Origin: Mycolicibacterium flavescens
GTDB lineage: Bacteria > Actinomycetota > Actinomycetes > Mycobacteriales > Mycobacteriaceae
DNA: 64,000 bases
NCBI RefSeq assembly: GCF_001722335.1
Contig: NZ_MIHA01000002.1
Coordinates: 248,001 to 312,000, forward strand
Reading direction: 5' to 3'
Shown: positions 57,599 through 64,000 of the stretch, one piece after another
How the letters are laid out: each line of letters begins with the position of its first letter
How positions within the stretch are numbered: the first letter of the stretch is position 1
Notes under the pieces: model-generated
What the model saw: the letters and a program-made list of their open reading frames with translations, nothing else
Databases searched by the model: none
Told to the model about the DNA's origin: nothing
Program-made: the position numbers and the translations under genes

Positions 57599-58249
57599 TC
57601 ACGGGGTCGGGGTCAGCGTGACCGAGAACTGGTCCTCGACGCGCTGCTGGAACTGCTCGGAGCACTGCTGGATGGCTTCCTGGTCGTTGCCCGCGCGTGA
57701 CACGCAGTCGATGTAGTCGGTGCCGCCGACCTCGTTGAAGCCCCACACCGCCAGCCAGATCATCACGATCGCCTCGATGATGCTCAGCACGCCGAGCACG
57801 ATGCCGGCGACCGCGATGCCGCCGTTGTTGGCCTCACCGCGTTTGGCGCGGCCCCAGCCCAGGAAGCCGAGGATCACCGCGACGACGCCGAGCACGATGC
57901 CGCCGAACACCGACAGCAGCGCGATGATCGCGACGACCAGCGCCGCGATGCCCAGGCCGTTCTTGGGTGCCGACGGCGCAGGCGGGTAGCCCGGATACCC
58001 CGGGTAACCCTGCGGCGGTGGTGGATAGCCGCCCTCCGGCGGCGGTGGTGGATAGCCGCCCTCCGGCGGCGGTGGTGGATAGCCGCCCTCCGGCGGCGGT
58101 GGTGGATAGCCGCCCTCCGGCGGCGGTGGTGGATAGCCGCCCTCCGGCGGCGGTGGTGGATAGCCGCCCTCCGGCGGCGGTGGCGGATAACCACCCTGAT
58201 ACGCCCCGTACTGCGGCGGCTGTTGCTGCGGCGGGTCCGGTTCGCTCAT
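57599..58249 (-). CDS. DUF4190 membrane protein with proline-rich tandem repeat
   Basis: 216 aa. Residues about 20-82 are six perfect copies and one variant of a nine-residue GGYPPPPPE repeat, predicted disordered. Two hydrophobic segments (about 98-125 and 140-168) form the DUF4190 domain (LGIAALVVAIIALLSVFGGI, then AVAGIVLGVLSIIEAI), followed by an extracytoplasmic C-terminus with two cysteines. Function unknown. Its ATG overlaps the cydC stop by 4 bases (ATGA), so it is the distal gene of the cyd operon. It is convergent with tesB with a one-base gap. Confidence 0.87.
   Translation of the reverse strand: MSEPDPPQQQPPQYGAYQGGYPPPPPEGGYPPPPPEGGYPPPPPEGGYPPPPPEGGYPPPPPEGGYPPPPPEGGYPPPPQGYPGYPGYPPAPSAPKNGLGIAALVVAIIALLSVFGGIVLGVVAVILGFLGWGRAKRGEANNGGIAVAGIVLGVLSIIEAIVMIWLAVWGFNEVGGTDYIDCVSRAGNDQEAIQQCSEQFQQRVEDQFSVTLTPTP
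58021..58182 (-). repeat. 27-bp coding minisatellite, six perfect copies
   Basis: A 27-bp unit is repeated six times without a single base difference, followed by a degenerate seventh. Each unit encodes GGYPPPPPE on the minus strand. Copy number is in frame and should vary by slippage between strains. Confidence 0.93.
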
Positions 58250-59700
58250 GCCGGTGAGGGTACCCCGACCGGAAGGTGATGGGTGGCGATAACCACCGTG
58301 CGGTCGGCGGGGAAAAGCCCGCCGGGCGAGAGCAGTTCGACCAGCATCCGTTGCCCGTCGACGGCGTCGAGGTGTTCGGTCGGCTCGTCGAGCAGCACGA
58401 TCGGCGCGGCGCTGACCAGGGCGCGGGCCAACAGCAGCCGCCTGCGCTGACCGGCCGACACCGCGGCCGCACCGCCGACGAGCACGGTGGACAGGCCGTC
58501 GGGCAGCGCGTCGAGCCAGTCGCCGAGCCCCACGCGGTCCAACGCGGACCGGATCTCAGGATCGGTTGCGTCGCCCCGCGCGACCAGCAAGTTGTCGCGG
58601 ACCGTCGTCGCGAACAGGTGCGCATCTTCGGCGAAGAACGTTGCCCCGTCGTAGGTTTCGGACAGCTTCAACAGTTGGGTGGTCTTGCCCGATCCGCTGG
58701 GCCCGGTGATCGCGCGGCGCTCACCGGGGGCGAGTACGGCGGGCGCGACGTCGGGCCTGGTGCGGTTCGACGGTGCCGGTTCGGTGAGTTCGCGGATCCG
58801 GCGGGCGGCGATGCGCGACCGGCTCAGTTGCGCGGCGGCGGCGGGCAGGGCCGTGGTCGCCTCGAACGCCGACAACGGCAACAGCATCAGGATCGCGAGC
58901 GTCGTCGGCGCGACCGATCCCGCGATCAGCACCGCCGCGACGACCGCGCCGAGCACACTGACCCCGATCGCCAGCGTGTTGGCGGCCGCCGCGACCGCCG
59001 CCGGCCTGGCCGCCCGGTCGGTGGCCTCACCCCACCTGCGGTGCCGGTCGTCGGCGTCAGCGAGCACGGCGTCGAGGCGCCCGCCCACCCGCAACTCCGG
59101 TGCGTGTTCGAGCGCCAGCATGACCGCCACGTCCCGCCCCGAATGATGCTGGGCAGCAACGGCCTCGACAGCGAGGGCCGCACGCGAGGCCAGCCAGGGC
59201 GCGGCGACACCCGCGATCAGCAGGCACGCCGCGAGCACAGCCGCCGCGGCGGGCGAGATCACCGCGATGACCGCGACCGAGACCAGCCCGAGCACCGCGG
59301 CGACCGCGATCGGCAGCACCGCCCGCACCAGCACATCGGCCAGATCGTCGACCGCCCCGCCGATTCGGGCCACCAGTTCGCCGCCGGGGATGCGCATCAG
59401 GGTGTCGGCAGGTGCGGCAGCCAGACGTCGGTACACCTCCTGGCGGAGATCGGCCGCCGACCGCAGCGCGGTGTCGTGTGCGGCCAGGCGCTGGCAGTAT
59501 CCGAGCACACCGCGGGCGATGCCCAGCGCGCGCACCGCGACGACGGCGACCGTCAAATGCAGCACGGGCGGCATCTGCCACGCCCGGGTGATCAGCCACG
59601 CCGAGATCGCCGCCAGCGCCAGCGCACTGCCCAGTGACAGCACGCCCAGCACCGTCGCGACCACGAGTCTGCCGAGCCGGGCCCGCACCAACTCACGCAT
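58246..59700 (-). CDS. cydC: cysteine/glutathione exporter subunit CydC with compact ATPase domain
   Basis: 484 aa half-transporter of the CydDC heterodimer needed to assemble cytochrome bd. Six membrane helices (about 12-300) begin with GSALALAAISAWLITRAW and include HDTALRSAADLRQEVYRRL, typical of CydC. The ATPase domain is short: Walker A GPSGSGKTT, signature VSAGQRRRLLLARAL, Walker B IVLLDEPTEHLD and H-loop ATHHL. The N-terminal strands and Q-loop region before and after Walker A are reduced, and the end comes soon after the H-loop. The ATG at 59700 overlaps cydD by 8 bases. Confidence 0.88.
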   Translation of the reverse strand: MRELVRARLGRLVVATVLGVLSLGSALALAAISAWLITRAWQMPPVLHLTVAVVAVRALGIARGVLGYCQRLAAHDTALRSAADLRQEVYRRLAAAPADTLMRIPGGELVARIGGAVDDLADVLVRAVLPIAVAAVLGLVSVAVIAVISPAAAAVLAACLLIAGVAAPWLASRAALAVEAVAAQHHSGRDVAVMLALEHAPELRVGGRLDAVLADADDRHRRWGEATDRAARPAAVAAAANTLAIGVSVLGAVVAAVLIAGSVAPTTLAILMLLPLSAFEATTALPAAAAQLSRSRIAARRIRELTEPAPSNRTRPDVAPAVLAPGERRAITGPSGSGKTTQLLKLSETYDGATFFAEDAHLFATTVRDNLLVARGDATDPEIRSALDRVGLGDWLDALPDGLSTVLVGGAAAVSAGQRRRLLLARALVSAAPIVLLDEPTEHLDAVDGQRMLVELLSPGGLFPADRTVVIATHHLPVGVPSPA

Positions 59701-61270
59701 CGACGAGGCTCCCCAGGTGAAGTACACGGTCGCCGATCGCCACAACCGGGTCGCGGTGCCCCACGACGAGCACCGTGTCGCCGGCGCGGGCACGCGCGAC
59801 GACGGCCGCCAGGACCCGCGCCTCCATCGCGGCGTCCAGGTGCGATGTCGGTTCGTCGAGCAACACCACCGGCGCCGGCGAACCCAGCGCCCGGGCCAGG
59901 CCCAGCCGCTGGCGTTGCCCCAGCGACAGCCCGTCACCGTCACGGCCGATCACGGTTTCCAACCCGTCCGGCAGCGTCGCCAGCACCTCATCGAATCCGA
60001 CGGCGCGGCAAGCGCTCTCGAGGTCGTCCAACGGGCCGAACAGTTCGAGGTTGTCGCGCACGCTACCTGCGACAAGAACGGGGCGGTGGGGCAGCCAGGT
60101 GATCTGCCGCCACCACGCCTGCAGGTCGAGGTCCTCGAGAAGTATCCCGTCGACCAGGACGCGGCCCGGGTGCAGTCCGAGCACGGTGTGCAGCGCCGTC
60201 GTCTTACCCGATCCGTTCGGGCCGGTCAGCACGGTCACCTCGCCGGGCCGCACCTCCTCGCGCGGGGTGTCGAGGAGGATCGTCGCACCCCGGGCGTTGA
60301 CGGTACGGGTTCCCTTGCGCTGCTGCGGAAGAGAGTCGAGCAACCGCATCGCGGATTCGGCGGCGGTCTTACCGTCCTGGGCGGCGTGGAATTCGACGCC
60401 GACGCGGCGCAGCGGCCAGAACACCTCGGGGGCCAACAGCAGCGCGGTCAGCCCGGCCACGAGCGTCATCTCCCCGAACACCAGTCGCAGGCCGACCCCG
60501 ACCGCGACGAGCGCGACGCCGAGGGTGGCCAGCAGTTCGAGTACCAGTGCCGACAGGAACGCCATCCGCAGCGTCGCCATCGTCGAACGCCGGTGCGCGG
60601 CGGCCAGTTCGGCGATCCGCTCGGTCGCGCCGTCGAGTCGGCCCAGCGCCCGCAGCGTCGGGATGCCCGCCACCAGATCGAGCAGCCGCGACTGCAGGGT
60701 GGTCATCGCCGCCAGAGCGGCCTCGGTGCGGTCCTTGGTCAGCAGGCCGATCAACACCATGAAGATCGGGATCAGCGGCAGCGCCACCAGGACGATCAGC
60801 GCCGAGCGCCAGTCGTACACCGCGATCACCAGCGCCGCGGCGGGGGTCAGGAGCCCGGCCAGAAACAACGCGGGCAGATAGGAGGTCAGGAAGGGTCGCA
60901 GCCCGTCCAGGCCGCGGGTGATCAACGCCGCCGCGGTGTCGCGCTCGGTGGCCAGCGCGCGGGTGGGCAGTGCGGTGACCGTGCGCAGTACCCGGCCCGC
61001 CAGTTCGGCGATCACCTGCGTCGCGCCGGTCGAGGCCAGCCGGCCCTGCCACCAGTGCGCCACCGCACGCAACGCCCACAGCGCCGCCAGCAATGCCAAC
61101 GGGCCGGCCCACCGGTCGAGGCGCCATGACGACGGATCGGTGATGACGCCGGCGACGATCTGGGCCAGCAGCACGGCCGCCGCGATGGTCGCGCCCGCGA
61201 TCACGACACCGCAGGCCACCGCGGTGACCAGATACCGCCGCATCGCCGCCGACGCGCGCCACAGGTTCAT
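59693..61270 (-). CDS. cydD: cysteine/glutathione exporter subunit CydD
   Basis: 525 aa half-transporter with membrane domain (about 10-290) and a full ATPase domain: Walker A TGPNGSGKTTALH, WLPHRPVLVAGSVRDNLELF, signature LSLGQRQRLGLARAL, Walker B PVVLLDEPTSHLD and H-loop VVGHRDP. PLIPIFMVLIGLLTKDRT in the membrane domain is typical of CydD. It exports reduced thiols to the periplasmic side for cytochrome bd maturation. Overlaps cydB by 4 bases and cydC by 8. Confidence 0.94.
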   Translation of the reverse strand: MNLWRASAAMRRYLVTAVACGVVIAGATIAAAVLLAQIVAGVITDPSSWRLDRWAGPLALLAALWALRAVAHWWQGRLASTGATQVIAELAGRVLRTVTALPTRALATERDTAAALITRGLDGLRPFLTSYLPALFLAGLLTPAAALVIAVYDWRSALIVLVALPLIPIFMVLIGLLTKDRTEAALAAMTTLQSRLLDLVAGIPTLRALGRLDGATERIAELAAAHRRSTMATLRMAFLSALVLELLATLGVALVAVGVGLRLVFGEMTLVAGLTALLLAPEVFWPLRRVGVEFHAAQDGKTAAESAMRLLDSLPQQRKGTRTVNARGATILLDTPREEVRPGEVTVLTGPNGSGKTTALHTVLGLHPGRVLVDGILLEDLDLQAWWRQITWLPHRPVLVAGSVRDNLELFGPLDDLESACRAVGFDEVLATLPDGLETVIGRDGDGLSLGQRQRLGLARALGSPAPVVLLDEPTSHLDAAMEARVLAAVVARARAGDTVLVVGHRDPVVAIGDRVLHLGSLVDA

Positions 61271-62304
61271 CGCCGGCGCGCCAATCCCACCGGGTCCGGT
61301 ATCCGGTCCGCCGAGATCCGTTGCCGGAAAACCCAGTACGTCCAGCCCTGGTATATCAGCACCATCGGGGCGAATACCACCGCCGCCCAGCTCATGATCG
61401 TCAGCGTGTACTGGCTCGACGCCGCGTTGGCGATTGTCAGGCTGTAGGCGGGGTCGATCGTCGAGCGCATCAGGTACGGGTACATCGCACCGAAGATCAG
61501 CACCACCAGCGCGCCGACCACCACGCAGGTCGACGCGAACGCCCATCCCTCACCGGTGCGCCGCCACACCCGGGTCATCGCCGCGAAGTGGCACAGGCCG
61601 GCGACGATGAGCACCACCCATGTCCAGGTCTTGCCGTAGGACAGCTGCGTCCACAGCCCGAAGGTGGCCAGCACCACGGTCACCGGTATCGCCAACCGGT
61701 TGGCGAAGCGCAGCGCGTCATCGCGCACCGCGCCATCGGTTTTCAGCGCCACGAACACCGAACCGTGCAGCAGGAACAATCCGGCGGTGGTCAACCCGCC
61801 GAGCAGTGTGTAGACGTTGACCAGATCGGAGAACCCGGGGCGCAGTTGTTTTTCGGCGTCGACCGGAAGGCCGCGCACCAGCGCCGCGAAGGCCACGCCC
61901 CACAGCACCGCGGGCACCCAGGATCCGGCCGCGATACCCAAATCGGCCCATCTGCGCCACTGCGGGTCGTCGACCTTGCCGCGCCATTCGATCGCCACCA
62001 CCCGCAGGATCATCGTCACCAGGATCAGCAGCAGCGGCAGATACAGGCCGGAGAACATCGTCGCGTACCAGTCGGGGAACGCGGCGAACATCGCACCGCC
62101 TGCGGTGATCAGCCACACTTCGTTGCCGTCCCACACCGGTCCGATGGTGTTGAGCGCGGCCCGCCGGTGCCGCTCGGATTCGGCGCCGCCTGCGCGCCCG
62201 AAGAAGCTCATCAGCATGCCGACGCCGAAGTCGAATCCTTCGAGGACGAAGAACCCGACGAACAGGCCCGCCATCACCACGAACCAGATGTCCGGTAACG
62301 CCAT
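61267..62304 (-). CDS. cydB: cytochrome bd oxidase subunit II CydB
   Basis: 345 aa, with about eight membrane helices. It starts LPDIWFVVMAGLFVGFFVLE and carries FDFGVGMLMSFFGR and TIGPVWDGNEVWLITAGGAMF, the strongest CydB signature. It forms the quinol oxidase core with CydA. Its ATG follows cydA by 16 bases with an AGGAG-type site, and its stop overlaps cydD. Confidence 0.97.
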   Translation of the reverse strand: MALPDIWFVVMAGLFVGFFVLEGFDFGVGMLMSFFGRAGGAESERHRRAALNTIGPVWDGNEVWLITAGGAMFAAFPDWYATMFSGLYLPLLLILVTMILRVVAIEWRGKVDDPQWRRWADLGIAAGSWVPAVLWGVAFAALVRGLPVDAEKQLRPGFSDLVNVYTLLGGLTTAGLFLLHGSVFVALKTDGAVRDDALRFANRLAIPVTVVLATFGLWTQLSYGKTWTWVVLIVAGLCHFAAMTRVWRRTGEGWAFASTCVVVGALVVLIFGAMYPYLMRSTIDPAYSLTIANAASSQYTLTIMSWAAVVFAPMVLIYQGWTYWVFRQRISADRIPDPVGLARRR

Positions 62305-62320
62305 TGCTGCTCAACTCCTT

Positions 62321-63769
62321 TCAGTACGCGAACGAGAGCGGGGCGACATCGTCGCCGCCCGGCGGCAGCGGTGGGGCCGGTTCGCTGTCGTGCTCCTGAG
62401 GCCCTTCGATGGTGTAGCGGCGGATGAGCCAGAACCACACGACCGCGAGCGCGCCGTAGATCACGGTGAAGGTGACCAACGACAGCACGACCATGCCGAC
62501 CGGGTGGCCGGACACGCCGTCGGCGACGGTGAGCCGGATCATCGGGTCACCGGTCGGGTTCGGTACCACCACCCACGGCTGGCGGCCCATCTCGGTGAAC
62601 ACCCATCCGGCGCTGTTGGCCAGGAACGGGGTGGGCAGCGTCACCAGCGCGAAGCGAGAGAACCACCGGGACCGGGGGATTCGGCCGCCGCGGGTCAGCC
62701 AGAGCACGGTCAGCGCGAACAACGCGGGAACCGCGAGCAGTCCGATCATCGCGCGAAAGGCCCAGTAGGTCACGAACAGGTTCGGCCGGTAGTCGCCCGG
62801 CCCGAACTTCTCGACGTACTGCTGCTGCAGGTCCTCCACACCCTCGAGGCGGACACCCTCGAATTCGCCCTTGGCGAGGATCGGTAACACGTAGGGCACC
62901 TCGATGAGGTGGATGACGCCGTCGCAGTTGTTGTGGGTTCCCACGGTCAGCACCGAGAACGCCGGGTCGGTTTCGGTGTGGCACAGGGATTCAGCGGAGG
63001 CCATCTTCATCGGCTGCTGTTCGAACATCAGCTTGCCCTGCACGTCGCCTGTGACCGCGAGGCCGACGGCCGAAACTAGTACGACCACGGCGCCCATCAT
63101 CGCGGCGGGCCGAAACATGGTGCGGGCCTTCTCGTCTTGGTGAGACCGGACCATCCACCATGCGCAGACGGCTGCGACGAAGGCACCCGCGGTGAGGAAC
63201 GCGCCGAACACCGCGTGGGAGAAGGCCGCGATCGCGGTGTTGTTGGTGAACAGCGCCACGATGCTGGTCAATTCGGCGCGACCGGTGTCCGGGTTCACCC
63301 GCGCGCCGACCGGGTGCTGCATCCAGGAGTTCGCGGCGATGATGAAGAAAGCCGACAGGTTCACCGCGATCGCGACGACCCAGATGCACGCGAGGTGGAC
63401 CAGCCGCGGCAGCCGGGTCCACCCGAAGATCCACAGCCCCAAAAACGTCGACTCGAAGAAGAACGCGGCCAGCCCCTCCATGGCGAGCGGGGCACCGAAG
63501 ACGTCGCCGACGAACCGCGAGTACTCACTCCAGTTCATCCCGAACTGGAATTCCTGCACGATCCCGGTCGCCACGCCGAGCGCGAAGTTGATCAGGAACA
63601 GCTTGCCGAAGAAACGCGTCAAGCGGTACCAGGCCGGGTTGCCTGTCAGCACCCACGCGGTCTGCATACCGGCGATCAGCGGCGCCAGGCCGATGGTCAG
63701 CGGGACAAAGATGAAGTGATAGACGGTGGTGATCCCGAACTGCCACCGCGACACATCCAGCGTGTCCAT
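62321..63769 (-). CDS. cydA: cytochrome bd oxidase subunit I CydA
   Basis: 482 aa, the catalytic subunit reducing oxygen with menaquinol. The haem ligand His18 lies in TTVYHFIFVPLTIG; AFSHAVFGAFLTAG carries the second haem-ligand His, and the Met ligand region lies later. The short Q-loop includes KGEFEGVRLEGVEDLQQQY, and GRQPW follows. RBS GAGGGG precedes the ATG. A Crp-like site lies 57 bases upstream. Confidence 0.97.
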   Translation of the reverse strand: MDTLDVSRWQFGITTVYHFIFVPLTIGLAPLIAGMQTAWVLTGNPAWYRLTRFFGKLFLINFALGVATGIVQEFQFGMNWSEYSRFVGDVFGAPLAMEGLAAFFFESTFLGLWIFGWTRLPRLVHLACIWVVAIAVNLSAFFIIAANSWMQHPVGARVNPDTGRAELTSIVALFTNNTAIAAFSHAVFGAFLTAGAFVAAVCAWWMVRSHQDEKARTMFRPAAMMGAVVVLVSAVGLAVTGDVQGKLMFEQQPMKMASAESLCHTETDPAFSVLTVGTHNNCDGVIHLIEVPYVLPILAKGEFEGVRLEGVEDLQQQYVEKFGPGDYRPNLFVTYWAFRAMIGLLAVPALFALTVLWLTRGGRIPRSRWFSRFALVTLPTPFLANSAGWVFTEMGRQPWVVVPNPTGDPMIRLTVADGVSGHPVGMVVLSLVTFTVIYGALAVVWFWLIRRYTIEGPQEHDSEPAPPLPPGGDDVAPLSFAY

Positions 63770-63796
63770 CGGCCCCTCTTTCGTGGCTGAGACACC

Positions 63797-63802
63797 AGCC
63801 TA
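63797..63802 (-). promoter_or_regulatory. candidate -10 element of cydA
   Basis: TAGGCT on the minus strand fits TANNNT and would start transcription near 63790, about 20 bases before the cydA ATG. It places the Crp-like site centred about 43 bases upstream of the start, a usual activator position. Confidence 0.4.
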
Positions 63803-63825
63803 CGACAGGGTGTAGTAGATAGCAG

Positions 63826-63841
63826 TGTGCGTTAGCTCACC
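63826..63841. promoter_or_regulatory. Crp-like binding site upstream of cydABDC
   Basis: TGTGC-GTTAGC-TCACC matches eight of ten fixed bases of the mycobacterial Crp consensus TGTGA-N6-TCACA. It overlaps the last codons of the upstream gene. Mycobacterial cyd operons are reported to be controlled by Crp under low oxygen or respiratory inhibition. Confidence 0.55.
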
Positions 63842-64000
63842 GCGGTGTCCTCGGCCGGTAAGGACGGGGATGCGGGCTCGTCGGTGCGGTTCCTGGAGGC
63901 CTTGCGGATCGCGAATGCGGACACGATCTCGAACAGGCCGAGCACGACCAGCGAGATCCCGGCGACGACCGTCAGGATCGCCAGCGATTCAAACGGTGCA
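63832..64000 (-). CDS. HdeD/DUF308-family membrane protein, C-terminal end
   Basis: Only the last 55 codons are in the window; the gene continues past the right edge. The visible part has one hydrophobic helix, LAILTVVAGISLVVLGLFEI, followed by VSAFAIRKASRN and an acidic tail ending DTAVS before TAA. The GxxLxVxGxFEIxxAFxIRK pattern is typical of HdeD-family proteins and fits the order of Rv1624c upstream of cydA. Function unknown; the Crp-like site of cydA overlaps its end. Confidence 0.7.
   Translation of the reverse strand, partial: APFESLAILTVVAGISLVVLGLFEIVSAFAIRKASRNRTDEPASPSLPAEDTAVS

Noticed and set aside
58021..58182. 27-bp repeats considered as a CRISPR array
   Set aside because: The units are directly adjacent, with no spacers, and encode an in-frame GGYPPPPPE repeat.
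59701..59943. N-terminal extension of CydC by 81 residues
   Set aside because: The added residues are Trp/Arg-rich out-of-frame sequence of cydD. The ATG at 59700 begins the conserved membrane domain.

Overview
The window is a high-GC actinobacterial chromosome segment. Gene order and protein sequence point to a mycobacterium, most likely a fast-growing Mycolicibacterium-type species. Recalled H37Rv gene order (dnaE1 to Rv1624c, including ilvA, treZYX, bioAFD, bioB, nadABC, the his and trp clusters, lgt, pyk, tesB and cydCDBA) is followed almost gene for gene. The differences are lineage features: bioQ is present, gltBD lies between the lgt region and pyk, and no prophage sits upstream of bioB. 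Coding density is very high. I found no stretch above 300 bases without a gene; the longest gap is about 127 bases (48231-48357). I saw no tRNA, rRNA, CRISPR array, insertion sequence or prophage.

Layout: (1) 1-8.9 kb: dnaE1 (replicative polymerase), small membrane and SRPBCC proteins, a GT-C membrane glycosyltransferase, a Ddn-like F420 protein and ilvA. (2) 8.5-17.3 kb, minus strand: an OafA-type acyltransferase followed by treX, treY and treZ, which convert glycogen to trehalose, ending in a small unknown gene. (3) 17.4-23.5 kb: biotin synthesis, bioA-bioF-bioD, a 2H phosphoesterase, the TetR repressor bioQ divergent from bioB-bsaP, then a DUF2567 membrane gene. Two identical 13-bp BioQ-type palindromes lie before bioF and bioB. 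(4) 23.4-29.0 kb: a secreted-type lipase, then the NAD regulator nrtR divergent from nadA-nadB-nadC across a 23-bp palindrome. (5) 29.1-30.6 kb: an anchored unknown protein, a TetR regulator and a second Ddn-like protein. (6) 30.6-37.1 kb: his operon hisD-C-B-H-priA-impA-hisF-hisI, mostly with 1-4 bp overlaps. (7) 37.1-39.1 kb: an ABC ATPase coupled to a Bcp peroxiredoxin, and a phytanoyl-CoA-dioxygenase-like gene. (8) 39.1-46.7 kb: trpE, an unknown membrane protein, trpC, trpB, trpA and lgt. The lgt product carries a very long acidic repeat tail. No trpF is present, consistent with PriA doing both isomerisations. (9) 46.8-49.2 kb: a 13E12-family DUF222/HNH gene under a candidate LexA box, a TM2 protein and a DUF2752 protein. 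(10) 49.2-57.6 kb: gltB-gltD, pyk, tesB. (11) 57.6-64 kb, minus strand: cydA-cydB-cydD-cydC (cytochrome bd and its ABC exporter), with a repeat-rich DUF4190 gene coupled at the 3' end and a partial HdeD-family gene upstream.

Many genes start on GTG, overlap the preceding gene by 1, 4 or 8 bases, or have a TANNNT -10 element 6-8 bases before the start codon, which suggests leaderless transcripts. Five convergent gene pairs overlap at their 3' ends. The window is mostly core metabolism. The least explained parts are the Lgt repeat tail, the compact CydC ATPase domain, the 27-bp coding minisatellite in the cyd operon, the membrane protein inside the trp operon, and the SOS-box HNH gene.
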